Positions 45,285 through 57,400 of a stretch of DNA of 64,000 bases are shown piece after piece (position 1 is the stretch's first letter; each line of letters opens with the position of its first letter). Below the pieces are notes generated by a model, which was not told where the DNA came from, did no database searches, and saw nothing but the letters and a program-made list of their open reading frames with translations. This DNA comes from Diadophis punctatus similis (taxonomy: Eukaryota; Chordata; Lepidosauria; Squamata; Dipsadidae), in assembly GCA_023053685.1 (NCBI GenBank), contig JALIGW010000003.1, positions 44,710,496 through 44,774,495 on the forward strand, in the 5' to 3' direction. The translations under genes and the position numbers were made by a program.

Positions 45285-45360
45285 ATATTTATTTATTTAT
45301 TTAGCAATTTTTATATGCCCCCCTACTCCCTGGGGACTCAGGGCGGCGTACAACATAATA
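45285..45360 (-). mobile_element. L2-type 3' tail
   Basis: (TTTA)n followed by GGGGACTCAGGGCGGCGTAC, complementary to the family tail at 25096-25186. Confidence 0.6.
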
Positions 45361-45701
45361 TATGTGAACCAACATTACATTTTCAAAACTAATGCAATTG
45401 CTGAGAATACATTTAATTTTTTAAGGCACGAGGGAATACTATTATCACAGACATTAGCTTACATAGCTTAAATCAAGTTATTTTTGCAAACAGCTTTGAT
45501 TAAAAAACACTACGGAATACTACGATATGAAGAGTGTTCCTTAAAAGAAAAGGCTTTGCAAGTATAATGTATGCTTTCTGCTGATGTTAGAGGTGGATGT
45601 TTGTCACATTTGCGACTAAGTAATAAAAATCTTCCCAAAATACTGCTCCCTTGTGTGATTAGGTTTGGAATTGCTTATATTTTGGTGCTGTACCTCTAGA
45701 A

Positions 45702-46564
45702 CAGGGGTCGGCAACCTTAAATACTCAAAAAGGCACAAAGGTCCTAACCGGAAGTCCCCTGTTGAATTCTGGAGCCAACCGGAAGTCCGGTTCCCACCAC
45801 CATAGAGTCTCATCCTAGCGCAGCATCCTTCTTCCTCTGCCGACCGGAAATCTGGTTCCCCCACCATAGAGTCTCCTCCAGGGGCGGGTTGCTCACTTAC
45901 CTTGCTGCCGGAGCCATGCAAAATCGTGCAAGGGGGCGCACACGCATAGCGAGCCCCTCCCCCGAAGCATGGAGATGCTTCGGGGGAGGGGCTCGCTATG
46001 CGTGCGCGCCCCCTCGCACGATTTTGCTTCTGCGCATGCGCAGAAGCAAAATCACACCGAGATGTCGCAAGGGGACGCGTGCACACACGAGATTTCAACG
46101 TGATTTTGCTTCTGCACATGCGCGGAGGCAAAATCTCGCCGAAATCTCACGCACGCGCGTTCCCTCATGAGATTTCAGCACGATTTTGCTTCCGTGCATG
46201 CGCAGAAGCAAAATTGCCTGAAAATCACCGAAAATCAGCGAAAAAAATGGCGACGCGCTGGGTGGACCTGCAGAGAGGGCTCCAGAGCGGTTGCGAAATC
46301 TGCCGCTCCCTACCGGAGCTGCGTACCGGGCAGCTCCGGCAGGAATCCACCTCTGGTCTCCGCTTAGCACGGTGTCCTTTGTTCCTCTGCCAACTGGAAG
46401 TCTGGTTCCTCCACCATAGAGTCTCCTCCTGCGTGGCGTCCTTTTTCCTCTACCTGTCCTAACCGAAAGCCTTATCAATTGTGGAGCCTACTGGTGACAG
46501 GGAGCCGCAGCAAAGGGATGAAAGAGCCACGTGCGGCTCCAGAGCCGCAGGTTGCTGACACCAG
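45702..46564. mobile_element. hAT element, CAGGGGTCGGCAACC ends, with nested MITE
   Basis: 863 bp including the nested MITE. Ends CAGGGGTCGGCAACCTTAAA and GCAGGTTGCTGACACCAG. Perfect TSD CTCTAGAA (45694-45701 and 46565-46572), form nnnTAnnn. The subterminal region has GAGCCGC...GCGGCTCC repeats. Three CCGGAAGT(C/T)(C/T)GGTTCC-type units recur inside. No transposase. Confidence 0.9.
45879..46355. mobile_element. CAGGGGCGGGTT-family MITE, palindrome-rich
   Basis: 477 bp, CAGGGGCGGGTTGCTCACTT to GGCAGGAATCCACCTCTG. TSD GTCTCCTC / GTCTCCGC (45871-45878, 46356-46363; 7 of 8). The interior is a series of GCTTCTGCGCATGCGCAGAAGC palindromes and TCTCGCCGAAATCTC-like blocks. It closely resembles the element at 63187. 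Confidence 0.88.
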
Positions 46565-46579
46565 CTCTAGAAGATAGCA

Positions 46580-49000
46580 CCAAAAGTGTTTGTTAAAAAA
46601 ATGGATGCCCAAAGCAATCTAGGTTTTTTATGATGAAGTACCTACTTTGCTGTTGTGCCCTGCACAGATCTTTACTTTTCTCTGCTTTTATTTACAACAG
46701 TAGAACACAGAGGAAAATTTCTACAGCCTGTATCAAATATATTTCTAGCCAAATGGTGCTCATCGCTGTTAGCTTTGTTCTATGCGGGGGGGGGGGAACG
46801 GACTTTGAACATTTGTTAGTGCACAGAGGCTAATTCTCTAAGTTCTTTTGAGCCTATAGCCATTCACCCGCGATATTATCAAGCAAATATATTTTTACAA
46901 GGCCATTCCTTTTGGGGACAGATAAAAAAATAATCCAGAATATTTGGTTGATAATTCAGAATAGGCTAGGAAATAATTTTCTGATAACAGCATACTTGGC
47001 ATTCCAGTGGTATAACATGTACTGTATATAGAAGAGCTTTGACATCTGCTGAAATGTTTATACATGATTATCTGAATAACAGCACTTTGTTATTCTGAAG
47101 AAGCAGAAAAGAATGAGCAAGCTGGAAGTGCTTTAAAATATGTATGGACTGATGTCTGGAGAGAGCGTATCTTTTAGATTGGATTATCAGTAAAAAATTA
47201 GAGTACCTCTGTCTCCACTTTTGCTATACTTGTATATTTAGACATAAAGCTATCATTACAGATGCTTTGGCTGGTTTAGCATATTGTGCCGCTTCTTACC
47301 AAAAGGTATGGAAAAACATGTAATAATACAAATAAAATGATGAGATGCAGTCTGACTTTAGACATTAAGCTCATTTTCAGAAGCAAAAACTTATTGAAAA
47401 CATGCCATGATTGTGCTATGACATCACACACATCCATACTATAAAAGTTCAAATGTTGGCATTTTGCCTTGTGAGAAATTATGACTTTAGACTTGCCAGT
47501 TGAGGAGAGACAGTGCCTCAAGGAGAAAAGTCCAGCTCTCACATTTCTCTATGATAAAAATGTCCTTGGAGGCCATTTAAGGCACAGCTGTTTGGATCAA
47601 AGACTATAGAATATGTATGCATTACCTACTTTGCATAGAATGCTCCCATTTTTAAGAAACACCATTTCAATTTTAAATGGATTGGATCCTGATGGAGTCA
47701 GACTTACCACTATCAATCAATTTAACTTAAATGTCTCTAAAGTTCCAATGATTTAAATAGGGCTTCTTTAAGTAGGACTTCATCTGCATCTACGGTAATC
47801 CTACCTCGTTCAATAAACTGTGATTATCTTATTCACACTGGTGACAAAAAGTCCTTGTTCATAGTATGATTTGTATAGACCTTGGATAATATAAAAGGAA
47901 TTAGGCTGTCAATAAGAGCAACACAAAAAGGATCTTTTGCTGCCCTTTAAAATTACCACACATACACCCCATTTCATTTTGTAGTAGCTACCACCAATAT
48001 TGGAAGCAACACCTGCCAACCAAAACAGTTTTGAAAAGTGTATTACCACTCAAAGCTTCTGCTTCTCACCTTTATATATTATCTATGCTCCCTATTGAAT
48101 TAAGCCAGACTTCCTAATCTGCTGCTCTTCAGATGCATTGGTCTATAGTTCCCAACTTCCAGGGTTAACATACCCACCATTTTGAGAGGGATGGTGGAAA
48201 TTATAGTAAAGCACATTTGGAAGGCAGCAGGGTGAAGAAATGAATGCGAATTGGCAGACTCTCAGGTGCCTCAAACTGTTGCCTTTCCTCTTTAGGAAAC
48301 GAACAATTACAGAAAAGCAAGCGTGAAAGTCATCCCAGCATCTTCCAGCTCAGTATCAGCTACATTTCAGAAAACAGAATTGTGGTAGCCACTTTGGGAT
48401 CCCACTATGATCTGTTTCTTCTTCTGGGTATTGCCATGTGATGGGGGGGGGGAATAAACCTCCCCTTAATTTCTTCTGAAGCTTACAGTATATTTTACTT
48501 CCTTAAGTAGTTGACCCTGCACATGATAAAGATATGTTCTTGTTCTTTAGTCAAACACAATATCATGGGCAGCTATAGCTCAAGTAGAGTACATGCAAGC
48601 AGACCACTCCAGATTGCCACTTGTCATTCCTCTGAGTCTTACCAACAAGATCCTTCTCAGAGAAAACATACTCATTAAACAGTATGAAATGTATGTCGGC
48701 TGAGAGCAAAAGGACCAGTTTGGTCATGGAACAAAAACCATACCATTACAGGATTGCCATTGCTGAGTCAGTTGAAGTGAGTTGAGTGAAGTCAGTTGAG
48801 AGTTGAAACAATATCGGATCATTGTTGGCTTTTGAACAAAAGAGTGATATAGGTCAGAATGATGGTTTGACACAGGCTAGGTTTATAAAATACACTGAAC
48901 TTGGCTAAAGTGGGTGTGAGTAGCTTGATATTCAATTGCTGATGGAAACTACGGTAAGCATTGTCCTACCAGCATCTGATAAGGCTGGTAGGACCTTGCT
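46580..49000. other. No gene recognised
   Basis: 2.4 kb, AT-rich, without transposon ends or exons that I can support. Confidence 0.35.
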
Positions 49001-49199
49001 TGTGAATTATGTATTATGTAAATATAACTAATGCTTTTGGAATATTTGGTACATCAGTAATTTCCAGATAATGCAGCAATAGAATAGGCTTTACTTTATC
49101 TGAAACTCTTGAGATCAACATGTGTAACTGTTTAATATGTTGAAGTGGACATACTTTATCTATGGATGCAAGATAGGCATCATAGATGGTGTTGTATTC

Positions 49200-49435
49200 T
49201 GGTATTCCGGTATTCCTTGTGGACTCCTTCTTGGAGCAAATTACTGAGATCAATTATGACAAGACCAAGAAAATAATGTTTGCAAAGTGCCCTAAAATCC
49301 AAAGATGGATAGTAAATGGGCATGAACTGCAATTGAACAAATTATTTAAGTATGTGGGGGTAATATTTTGCACCACAAGAAGCCATAATGTGTATGGAAG
49401 GCATCTTACAAAATGTGAAATGTGAAATGAACTTT
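49200..49435 (+). mobile_element. CR1/L3-like LINE reverse transcriptase fragment
   Basis: The + frame has LEQITEINYDKTKKIMFAKC, RRW-type VNGHELQLN and LFKYVGVIF. This fits the 'NYxKTKxMVF ... FKYLGVIF' block after the RT catalytic site in CR1/L3 elements. About 75 codons survive. The open minus-strand frame at 49014-49253 overlaps partly and is not recognised. Confidence 0.7.
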
Positions 49436-49449
49436 GGATGCTCAAGTTT

Positions 49450-49994
49450 TATATATCTATATATATCTTGAGGAACATTATATATTTCAGCTTGAACTAT
49501 AACAAGGTATTCATGTATCTTAGTATAAACACTAGTTTTAACATGTGCAGTTAAAAAACCTTTTAGGTTTTGCCATTTAGTCATATTGATTTTATAGACT
49601 TACCGGTAATTCTCATAATTCTCTTATAGTATATCCCTGTACTTAACAGTCGTATAAATATACTTTATTTGAACCCCACTATATTTTATATTGTTATTTA
49701 TTGGTCATTAACTGAAATAAAACTTCTAGTTTTATCCTTCTCAGCAGTGAGAGCAGTTGGCATGCTAAGTGGTACAATTACAGCTTCCAAGTTGTTTTAT
49801 GTCTATGTCTAACAGAGTAAAATACACCCAGCCATTATATTAGGCCACCTCAACTTCTGCCGTTTCTGAGGGACACTAGAGTGAGTGCACAGTTTTTGTT
49901 TTGGAAGCACGATCAAGAGTCAAATGCTATGAGGAATAAATCCAATCTTGCCTAATTCTGAACAAAGGTTGATACAATAGCAAATGAAAGATCT
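49450..49994. other. No gene recognised
   Basis: Nothing supported. Confidence 0.35.
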
Positions 49995-50002
49995 ATCTAG
50001 AC

Positions 50003-50137
50003 CAGAGGTCTTCAAACTTGGCAACTTTAAGACTTGTGAACTTCAACTTCCAGAATTCTCCAGACAGCTATGCTGGCTGGAGAATTCTGGGAGTTGAAGT
50101 CCACAAGTCTTAAAGTTGCCAAGTTTGGGGACCCCTG
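50003..50137. mobile_element. Palindromic hAT MITE, 135 bp
   Basis: CAGAGGTCTTCAAACTTGGC to TTTGGGGACCCCTG. Perfect TSD ATCTAGAC (49995-50002 and 50138-50145), form nnnTAnnn. Confidence 0.93.
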
Positions 50138-50264
50138 ATCTAGACAGAAAGACAACTTAAGAACTTCACTCACAGTGCTTTCTTGGTGGCAATTGTCAGA
50201 GTTCTTAGCCAGTGTGTATTTTACCTGGGAGGACTTGAAATTCTAGAAGCTGCTGTCCCCGAAC

Positions 50265-50645
50265 ATAGCAATAGCACTTAGACCAGTGTTTCTCAACCTT
50301 GGCAGTTTGAAGATGTGTGGACTTCAACTCCCAGAATTCCACAGCCAGCAACGCTGGCTGGGGAATTCTGGGAGTTGAAGTCCATACATCTTCAAACTGC
50401 CAAGGTTGAGAAACACTGATTTAGACTTATATACCGCTTCATAGTGCTTTACAGCCTTCTCTAAGCGGTTTACAGAGTTCAGCATATTGCCCCCAACAAT
50501 CTGGGTCCTCATTTTACCGACCTCAGAAGGATGGAAGGCTGAGTCAACCTTGAGCCAGTAAGACTTGAACAGCTGAACTGCTGAACTAGCAGTCAGCTGA
50601 CGTAGGTTGCAGTGCTGCTTTTAACCACTGCGCCACCTCGGCTCC
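50265..50645 (-). mobile_element. tRNA-derived SINE split by a hAT MITE
   Basis: AGACTTATATACCGCTTCAT, CAACAATCTGGGTCCTCATT, CCTTGAGCCAGTAAGACTTG and TGCGCCACCTCGGCTCC, the complement of the head. The last bases of its tail lie left of the MITE at 50284-50418. Confidence 0.85.
50284..50418. mobile_element. Palindromic hAT MITE inside a SINE tail
   Basis: CAGTGTTTCTCAACCTTGGC to GGTTGAGAAACACTG. TSD ACTTAGAC / ATTTAGAC (50276-50283, 50419-50426; 7 of 8). It splits the tail of the minus-strand SINE: AATAGCACTTAGAC lies to the left and TTAGACTTATATACCGC to the right. Confidence 0.92.
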
Positions 50646-50649
50646 CTGG

Positions 50650-52040
50650 ACATCTGGAATGGGGGATACAGGTTGCAAGAAAGAGTGATAATGCTTGGAG
50701 TTAAGGACATTCAGACTCTGCAGGATGGATGAAAACAACCGACACAGCAAAGGACAGAAAAAGGCCCCCTCAGTCAAAGCCTTTTTCAAGCCATTAATAG
50801 CAAAACAGCTAAGATATGAGAATTTGATGCAGTTCAGAGCCTTGAGGTTAACTGGGATCAATTTAATCCTTCCCCACAGTGCATGGCTGTAATTGTTGAT
50901 CTATTAGGATCTTAATTGTACTGGGAGAATGCCAGCCCTAAGAAGCAATTAATGTATTCACCAGATTTGAAAGAATGAATATAGCTTTGAGATGTCTACC
51001 TTTGTCAGTACATCTGCCTTTGGGAAATGTATACTGAACTACACAGTCCACAATATTTGGCCTTCCAAGCATACATTTAACACTTTAGATTACCTAGCCA
51101 AAAATTAAGTGTTACAAGGTTTCTTAAATCACACCTATCAGAGCTCACCATGGTATGGTGAACTATTTAACAGATAAATAGAAGCCAGGGCTATCGGTCA
51201 CACAAAAATGTCCATTAAGTCCACATTTTGCATATTTCTGTGCCAGCACAGAACACACATTTTATGTATTTATGCATACAAAAGATGGGAATGGGATATA
51301 ATGCATGATATTTTATGCATTTTTTTGTACAGGTAACATGGTAAGGGGAGTTTTATGCAGGTTCAAAAACATACTGTGTGCCAATTTTGCCCTGAAATCA
51401 AAGCTTCCTAAATCCAGGTCCATTACATTGGGGATATTATAATGGTAAGATGAAGCTATTACAAAACAGCTTTCAATGTGGCAGACTTATTCCTTCAGGC
51501 TCAGCATGGAAATCAGGCTCCCTAATTGCTACTGCTGCGATTTCATGGTCTTTCCCCTTTTACTTGTTTGTTTGTTTGTTTGTTTTTTAAAAAAAATCCC
51601 ATTGTATTTTGCACATGCATGACTCCATGTATTTACTCTAGTCTAGTTCACAAAATTATATGCCAGGAAAAAACCCAAACACAAATGTAGCCTTTAAGTT
51701 CCCATTTTGTTTCTGCTGTAAGGAAGCTATTATCAATCACTTCCAGGTTGATTCTCTCAGCATCTTTCCTTTCCCTGGTTGCAGACAAGAGATCCCAAGC
51801 AAGGTAGCTTTTAGTGGGATGATGGGGAAAAATAATCTTTCTTCTACTGAGATAATGATGATTCCCCTTATTTTCTGCCAGGCTATGTTTTTCAGAGCTT
51901 GTAAAATGTAATTCAACATCTCAGGTGGAATCAGTGATGAGTGCTAAAGCATAATTTCCCTGAAATGCAGTGCAAAGTTGTAACACAAGCTTTCTGAATT
52001 ATCCTTTTCTCTGGGAAAAAGTACTTATTTTTAAATGTAT
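50650..52040. other. No gene recognised
   Basis: A 91-codon minus frame at 50586-50861 and an 83-codon + frame at 51660-51911 have no known motif. A (GTTT)n run lies at 51565-51584. Confidence 0.35.
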
Positions 52041-52047
52041 GCTTTGC

Positions 52048-52110
52048 TTTGCATTCTGTTTAAAATCTCAGAGTGGCTCTGAGATTTGCATTCTGTTTAA
52101 AATCTCAGAG
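52048..52110. repeat. Direct repeat of 26 bp around a small palindrome
   Basis: TTTGCATTCTGTTTAAAATC TCAGAG occurs at 52048-52073 and 52085-52110. CTCAGAGTGGCTCTGAG lies between the copies. Confidence 0.8.
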
Positions 52111-52185
52111 AGAAAACTGTCAGAAATACACGAATAATTCAGAAAGTCAATCAAATTCATAAACCACGAAAACCATACAGGTACT

Positions 52186-52345
52186 CCTCGGCTTATGACC
52201 ACAATTGAGCCTAACCTGCTGTTAAGTGAGACATTTGTTAAGTGAGTTTAACCCCATTTTACCACCTTTCTTGTCACAGTTGTTAAGTGAATCACCACAG
52301 TTGTTAAATTAGTAACCAAGTTGTTAAATGAATCTGGCTTCCCCA
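52186..52345. mobile_element. Left half of a CAGGTAGTCC-family MITE
   Basis: CAGGTACTCCTCGGCTTATG, ACAATTGAGCCTAACCTGC and GTTGTTAAGTGAATCACCAC match the left half of 17867-18405 up to GAATCTGGCTTCCCCATCG. Its right half is missing; unrelated hAT sequence follows directly. Confidence 0.75.
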
Positions 52346-52650
52346 TCGAAAGCCTCCGGAGCCTGTGGATGGCAAAAAACGGGCCCAATGGGCCTACTGG
52401 AAGTTCTGATAGGCTCGTTGGGCTCGTTTTTTGCCATCCACAGGCTTCGGAGGCTTTCCTGAAGTCTGGGGAAGGTAAAAAATGGCCCAACGGGCCTACC
52501 AGAAGTCTGGAGGCTTCAGTGAGGCCTGCACACATGCATGGGGGCAGCGTGAGGGGGTTGTGCGTGCATGCGTGGGGCAAGGCATTGCATTATGGGTGTG
52601 GGCACATGCGCCCTTTTGGCACCTGAGCAAAAAAAGGTTCGCCATCACTG
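52346..52650. mobile_element. Right part of a CAGTGATGGCGAACC-type hAT element
   Basis: It ends AAAAAGGTTCGCCATCACTG, the same terminus as 25554-26003, followed by ACTTAGAC. The expected left terminus is absent. Near the junction is an imperfect inverted repeat, GCCTGTGGATGGCAAAAAAC and GTTTTTTGCCATCCACAGGC. Confidence 0.75.
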
Positions 52651-52654
52651 ACTT

Positions 52655-53225
52655 AGACTAACGTTCTCCATGAAGGATATGGAGCATCAGGAAGCCATTG
52701 AAAAGTCAGCAAGACATTCTTGGTAGAACACCAGCTGAGCATACAGTTTCTCAGATCCTGAACTGGTGCCAGTTATTTCTTTCTTATAAACCTAAAGGAA
52801 TTTCTGTAACATGGCTTGAAAGATAGGCATGGAAAGCCTTCAACACCTCTCTTAAATATGTGCAGTAAGAGTCCCTACCAGACCAGTAACTTTTACACTT
52901 GCTGTAACTTTTGATTCCTTCTTGAAGGAAACCTTTCATAAATAAAATAAACTCTGCCTCTGGGAACAGCTAGCTAGACCCTTCCAAAAGGTTCAGAAAA
53001 AGGACATGTCAAACCTAGCAGACAGGATTGTCATAAAGGGTCAAATCACTTTATTTCTCTCCCACCCCAGTGTTCGGGGTGCTGTTGCTACTGGTTTATT
53101 TTAATAAATCTTAAGACATGGACCCCCACATATCAACAAGGAAGTAAGATTTCATAAAACTGAAATCAAGTGTCCTCTTCTTTGTTCTACTTGCTATGCA
53201 TGGGTCCTTCTGTAGGGGAATTAAG
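52655..53225. other. No gene recognised
   Basis: Nothing supported. Confidence 0.35.
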
Positions 53226-53455
53226 GGTAAAGGTTTTCCCCTGTCCAGTCATCTCCAACTCTAGGGGTGGTGCTCATCTCCATTTCTTAGCCAAAGGAGC
53301 TAGCGTTGTCCAAAGATGCTCCCGTTGTCATGTGTCCGGCATGACTATACACCAAGGCATAGGGAACACTGTTGCCTTCCCACAAAGCGGTACTTATTTA
53401 TCTACTCTCATTTGCATGCTTTCGAACTGCTAGGTTGGCAGGAGAACTAGGCACT
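53226..53455 (-). mobile_element. Sauria-type SINE, 3' part
   Basis: AAGGTTTTCCCCTGTCCAGT, GGTGCTCATCTCCATTTCTT, GTGTCCGGCATGACTATACA and GTACTTATTTATCTACTCTC are diagnostic of the Sauria SINE body with its BovB-like tail. The tRNA-like head is not present here. Confidence 0.85.
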
Positions 53456-53548
53456 TGCTAACAGTTGCCACTCTAGGCAAACAAAATGATTGTGGGATTG
53501 GTGGTGTTTGTTTTGCTAAACCAAAGGATAAATCATACGCATACTGCC

Positions 53549-53995
53549 TAGAGGGGGGTTCCTCCCAGTTCAGACTGGTTCGCCCGACGTCACGGTACTG
53601 GTTCAGTCGGTGCCGGTCCGTGGGCGCCGCCATCTTTTTTTTGAATTTTTTTGAATTTTTTTTGAATTTTTTTTCTTCTGAGCATATTTTTCTTCTGAGA
53701 AGCCAAGTTTCCGGCAATGTGCATGCAGTTGCCATCTTGTTTTCAGCTTTTTTATTTTTATTTTTGAATTTTTTGAATTTTATTTTTCTTTCTTTCGAGC
53801 ATGTGCAGAAGCCGAGTTTCCGGCACTGTGCATGCAATCACCATCTTGTTTTCGGCTTTTTTTAGTTTTATTTTTTTGGGATTTTACAGCACTGCGCATG
53901 TGCGTGTGCTCTTTGCACACGCGCGCCCATGAGGCGCACTCAAGCAGCGCCGGAGGAAGCGAACCGGCAGCGAGGTAAGTTGAAACCCACCCCTG
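53549..53995 (+). mobile_element. CAGGGGTGGGTT-family MITE, complete
   Basis: 447 bp ending GAAACCCACCCCTG; the left end is mutated to TAGAGGGGGGTTCC. Perfect TSD ATACTGCC (53541-53548 and 53996-54003). It contains three diverged copies of a GCCGAGTTTCCGGCACTGTGC-like unit, ACTGCGCATGTGC and GAGGTAAGTT near the right end. Confidence 0.9.
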
Positions 53996-54370
53996 ATACT
54001 GCCCACAATCTTACCAGTTTCCTCTTTCAGGTTATGACAAAGCTAAATGCTAGAAAAAGGCAAGCATCTCTTCCAATGATCAACAAAGCAGTTCTGGTTT
54101 TTTCGCAGCAGAGGGCAGTGATATACATGATTTGAATTGCACTTACTATTCATTTTGACTCAAAATGTAACATTGGGGTTTTCTCTAACAATTTTATGAG
54201 GCATCTCCTTAATATTGCCATTTTGCAACTAAGGCAAGTTTCAAATGAGATCACATCAAGGACTTGAACATTATTCACCCAAGTTCAAAATTTCTAATAA
54301 ATCTTAGAGAAATGTGCAATAGTTTTCAGAGTTTAGGAGAGATCAAGGGAAGTTCCAGTTATATTTAAAT

Positions 54371-54468
54371 CAGTGTGTTTCAAAGTTGGCAACTTTTAGA
54401 TGTGTGATTGGAGAATTCTGGGAGTTGAAGTCCACACATATTAAAGTTGTTAAATTTGAAAAACACTG
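54371..54468. mobile_element. Palindromic hAT MITE with one shortened arm, 98 bp
   Basis: CAGTGTGTTTCAAAGTTGGC to TTTGAAAAACACTG. TSD ATTTAAAT / ATTTAAAG (54363-54370, 54469-54476; 7 of 8), form nnnTAnnn. The left arm lacks the ACTTCAACTCCCAG segment that the right arm keeps. Confidence 0.88.
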
Positions 54469-54479
54469 ATTTAAAGCAA

Positions 54480-57400
54480 AGTTCAAAGGTTGAACTTAGA
54501 TTTTCATGATTTCTTGGCCATATTTACAGCTTTTCTGGGCAACAATACAGAAACGCATTCTATTACCGTTTTGTAGGACTCTCCCAGCCAAGACCATCCA
54601 AGCTCAATTCTGCTCAGCCATTAAGATCAGCCAGCTGCTTCCACATGCTGAGACATACAGCTACATTTACTGTACCTGCTTTCTAATGTTACTTTTCCAG
54701 ATGAGCCAAATTGCTAGCTATGCCACATAAAACAATATGCTGCTTAGTTCAGTTTCTGTTCCATAACAGCAGCAACAACAATCTTCTTTTTCTAACTGAG
54801 AAGCCTCTGTATACAAAGCATTCTTTGTAGGCAGATGCTATTGCTAGGGTACCGGATTGTGCTGCAAATCTGAGGTCTATTAGTAGCAGCAATGAACCAG
54901 AATCTTATGCATCCTGCCACCTTAGTACCCATGTAGACATTTGCAGTCCAGATGTAGCATGCCTAACTATGCACTCAGCTGAGGCTGAGGAAAGAGTTCT
55001 TTGCCAAATTGTTAGATTAGTTTTTACTTTTCCTTCAGTATTTGAAAACAGTGTACATCTAGTATTATTTTTGCATATTCATAAATCTCCTGTAGTAGGT
55101 TGAATTAAGAGACAGTCACCTACTGAGATTCCATGGTTGATGGTGGACTTGAACCCGCTTTCTGCACCTAATATAGCCTTATGACTGCCACTCCACTATA
55201 CCCTGCCTGCACTATACTCTATCAAGTTTCATGTTTAGACTTAGGACCAAGATCTGCTTGTGAAGAATGCCTTCTATTGATTCACATTTGTCTCCTTATT
55301 TTATGTGCATTACAGCTGTTTTCCTTGATCTGTGCCTTTGTATGTATTAGAGATGGGCTATGAGTTATTGTTTACAGTAATCTTCAGTTTTTTATTTACT
55401 TTCTGAAGTTGGTTGTTGTTGTTGTTTTTCCACTCTGCAGGTTAAGTTTTATGGAATACATATTTTATCGCTTTCAGTTATTTTTTTAGAGGGAAAACAG
55501 GAATGAACAAATGATTGAATGAAGAACAAATGAATAGGCAGGGAATTTATAGCTCAGATAATGATGGAATCAAGGCTCATGTTCCTAACTACTATAGTAT
55601 ACCACTTGAAGGATATTGCAGGTTTTAATACATACTGATGAAGAGGAGGGAGGCAGCTCGCAACTGTGAATTAAACAAATAGTAGTCTGAAACACCATTC
55701 TCCTAGGAATATTTTTCAAAGGCAAGAATATGTTTAGGACAGGAGCAGATGTCTCACGCTCTGCTCAGCAAAAGCATAATAGGTATTTCCTTCTAACAAG
55801 TTCTCCCTCACCACAACAAAATTAGGCCCATGTTCTAAATTATATAACTACAAGAGTGTTGAGAGATCATGCTTCTATGTTTGATGGAGATTTGATTGCT
55901 CAGCTAGTATTCTGTGCAATAAAATTCTAGTTAAAAACACTCCATAGGTGCTCTTTAATAAGCCATTTCATTCCCCCCAAAATTATCACTCATGTAATTT
56001 TAGCATGTTTATTGTCAGCTAAACAACTCAACTTATTCCCAGGTAGATCTTGATACTTCGTATATAATCTATCTCTTCTATTTTTTACTTCTTCAGATGT
56101 CATCACAAGGCTATTTTACATCTTATCAACTGAAGTTTCTCTTTTAAGAGGGATTGGAATATCTGCAATCGATTGTCAGTCATATACACACAATTATACC
56201 AAATGGTAAATATAATGCAAGCTCAAATGTATTAAAATATTAAACACTGAAAACAGCCGAATAAATTTAGCTCACATGTTCTGTTAAGTAAATGTTAATA
56301 CTTCTAGTTTTGTATTTGCTCGCAGTTCAAATGTGCATAATATGCTTTCTTTTCTTAATATTTTTAACTGCAAATTCCTATTAAAATTATATCTAAATTT
56401 CCTTCTTTGTCTTAGTACAAGGAATCTGGCTTAACTGCCTTCTATTATGAGTTCTCTCCACCTGGTAACCCCAGAATTCTGACTGAGCCAGTTCTAAGAA
56501 TTCTAAGTTATATGTCTGAATATGTTAAACTGGGGAAGGCTGGCAACCAGCCTTTTCTAAATATGGTCCAATACATGATTATGACGAAAGGAAACAGGTA
56601 TAATTTATATACAAATGTTTGCCAGGATACCTTTAAGTTCAGGGGGGGGGGAGGAAGGAGTTTGAAAGTGGATTATACTTACATGTACTTTGGGTTCTAT
56701 TTGTTGAATAAAACAGCACCAAATCAAAGTTCAGTGTTGTTATGTAGTACTTTCTTTTTTTGGTGCCTTCAAGTCGATTACTGATTACTGCCTAGGCTAC
56801 TAATTGCATTTCTGTTAGCTAGGCTTCCAGAAGTACTTTGGCCTTGCCCTCTTCTTCCCAGGTCTGAAAGATCCAAAAGCACCCAGCTGTCTATGTCTCT
56901 AAGGCAGGACTAGAGCTCACGATCACCTGGCTTCTAGCCTGGTACCTTAATTACTACACCCAAAAGTGTTTTTTTCCAAAAGGCAACCGGAGTTTCTTGG
57001 TTTATTTCTTTGAAAACCTTTCCTTTCTCATGCAAGAAGCTTCTTCAGTTCAGAACCTTTTGTCTTTTGGAAAAAACACCTTTGGGACCCAGATGATTGA
57101 GCATCTCCATAGATACTTTACTAAACTAAATTTCTTCTCCATGTAGCATTGCACAAAACTTATTTTGTTATGCTAATCACTTCATCATCTGTGCCAGTTG
57201 CAACTAATAATAGAAGGAAAGTGTGGAGATGTGCAGAGATACCAAAACACGAAGTAAACTGAATTTTATGTTATGGATGGGTAGGAAAGGAGCTTGTGCT
57301 GCTCTTTCAGGACTGCACTGACTAACACAGAGATATCTGCCCAGAAGATTCTTGCTAATATGGTGCTGAGTGCTTAATTAATTGCTATGTGAAGCGAATT

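Noticed and set aside
45616..46462. Frames of 154 and 171 codons
   Set aside because: They overlap nested transposons and repeat the same palindrome-derived peptides.
49014..49253. Minus-strand 79-codon frame as a host exon
   Set aside because: No family recognised, and it overlaps the plus-strand LINE RT fragment. Not enough to call.
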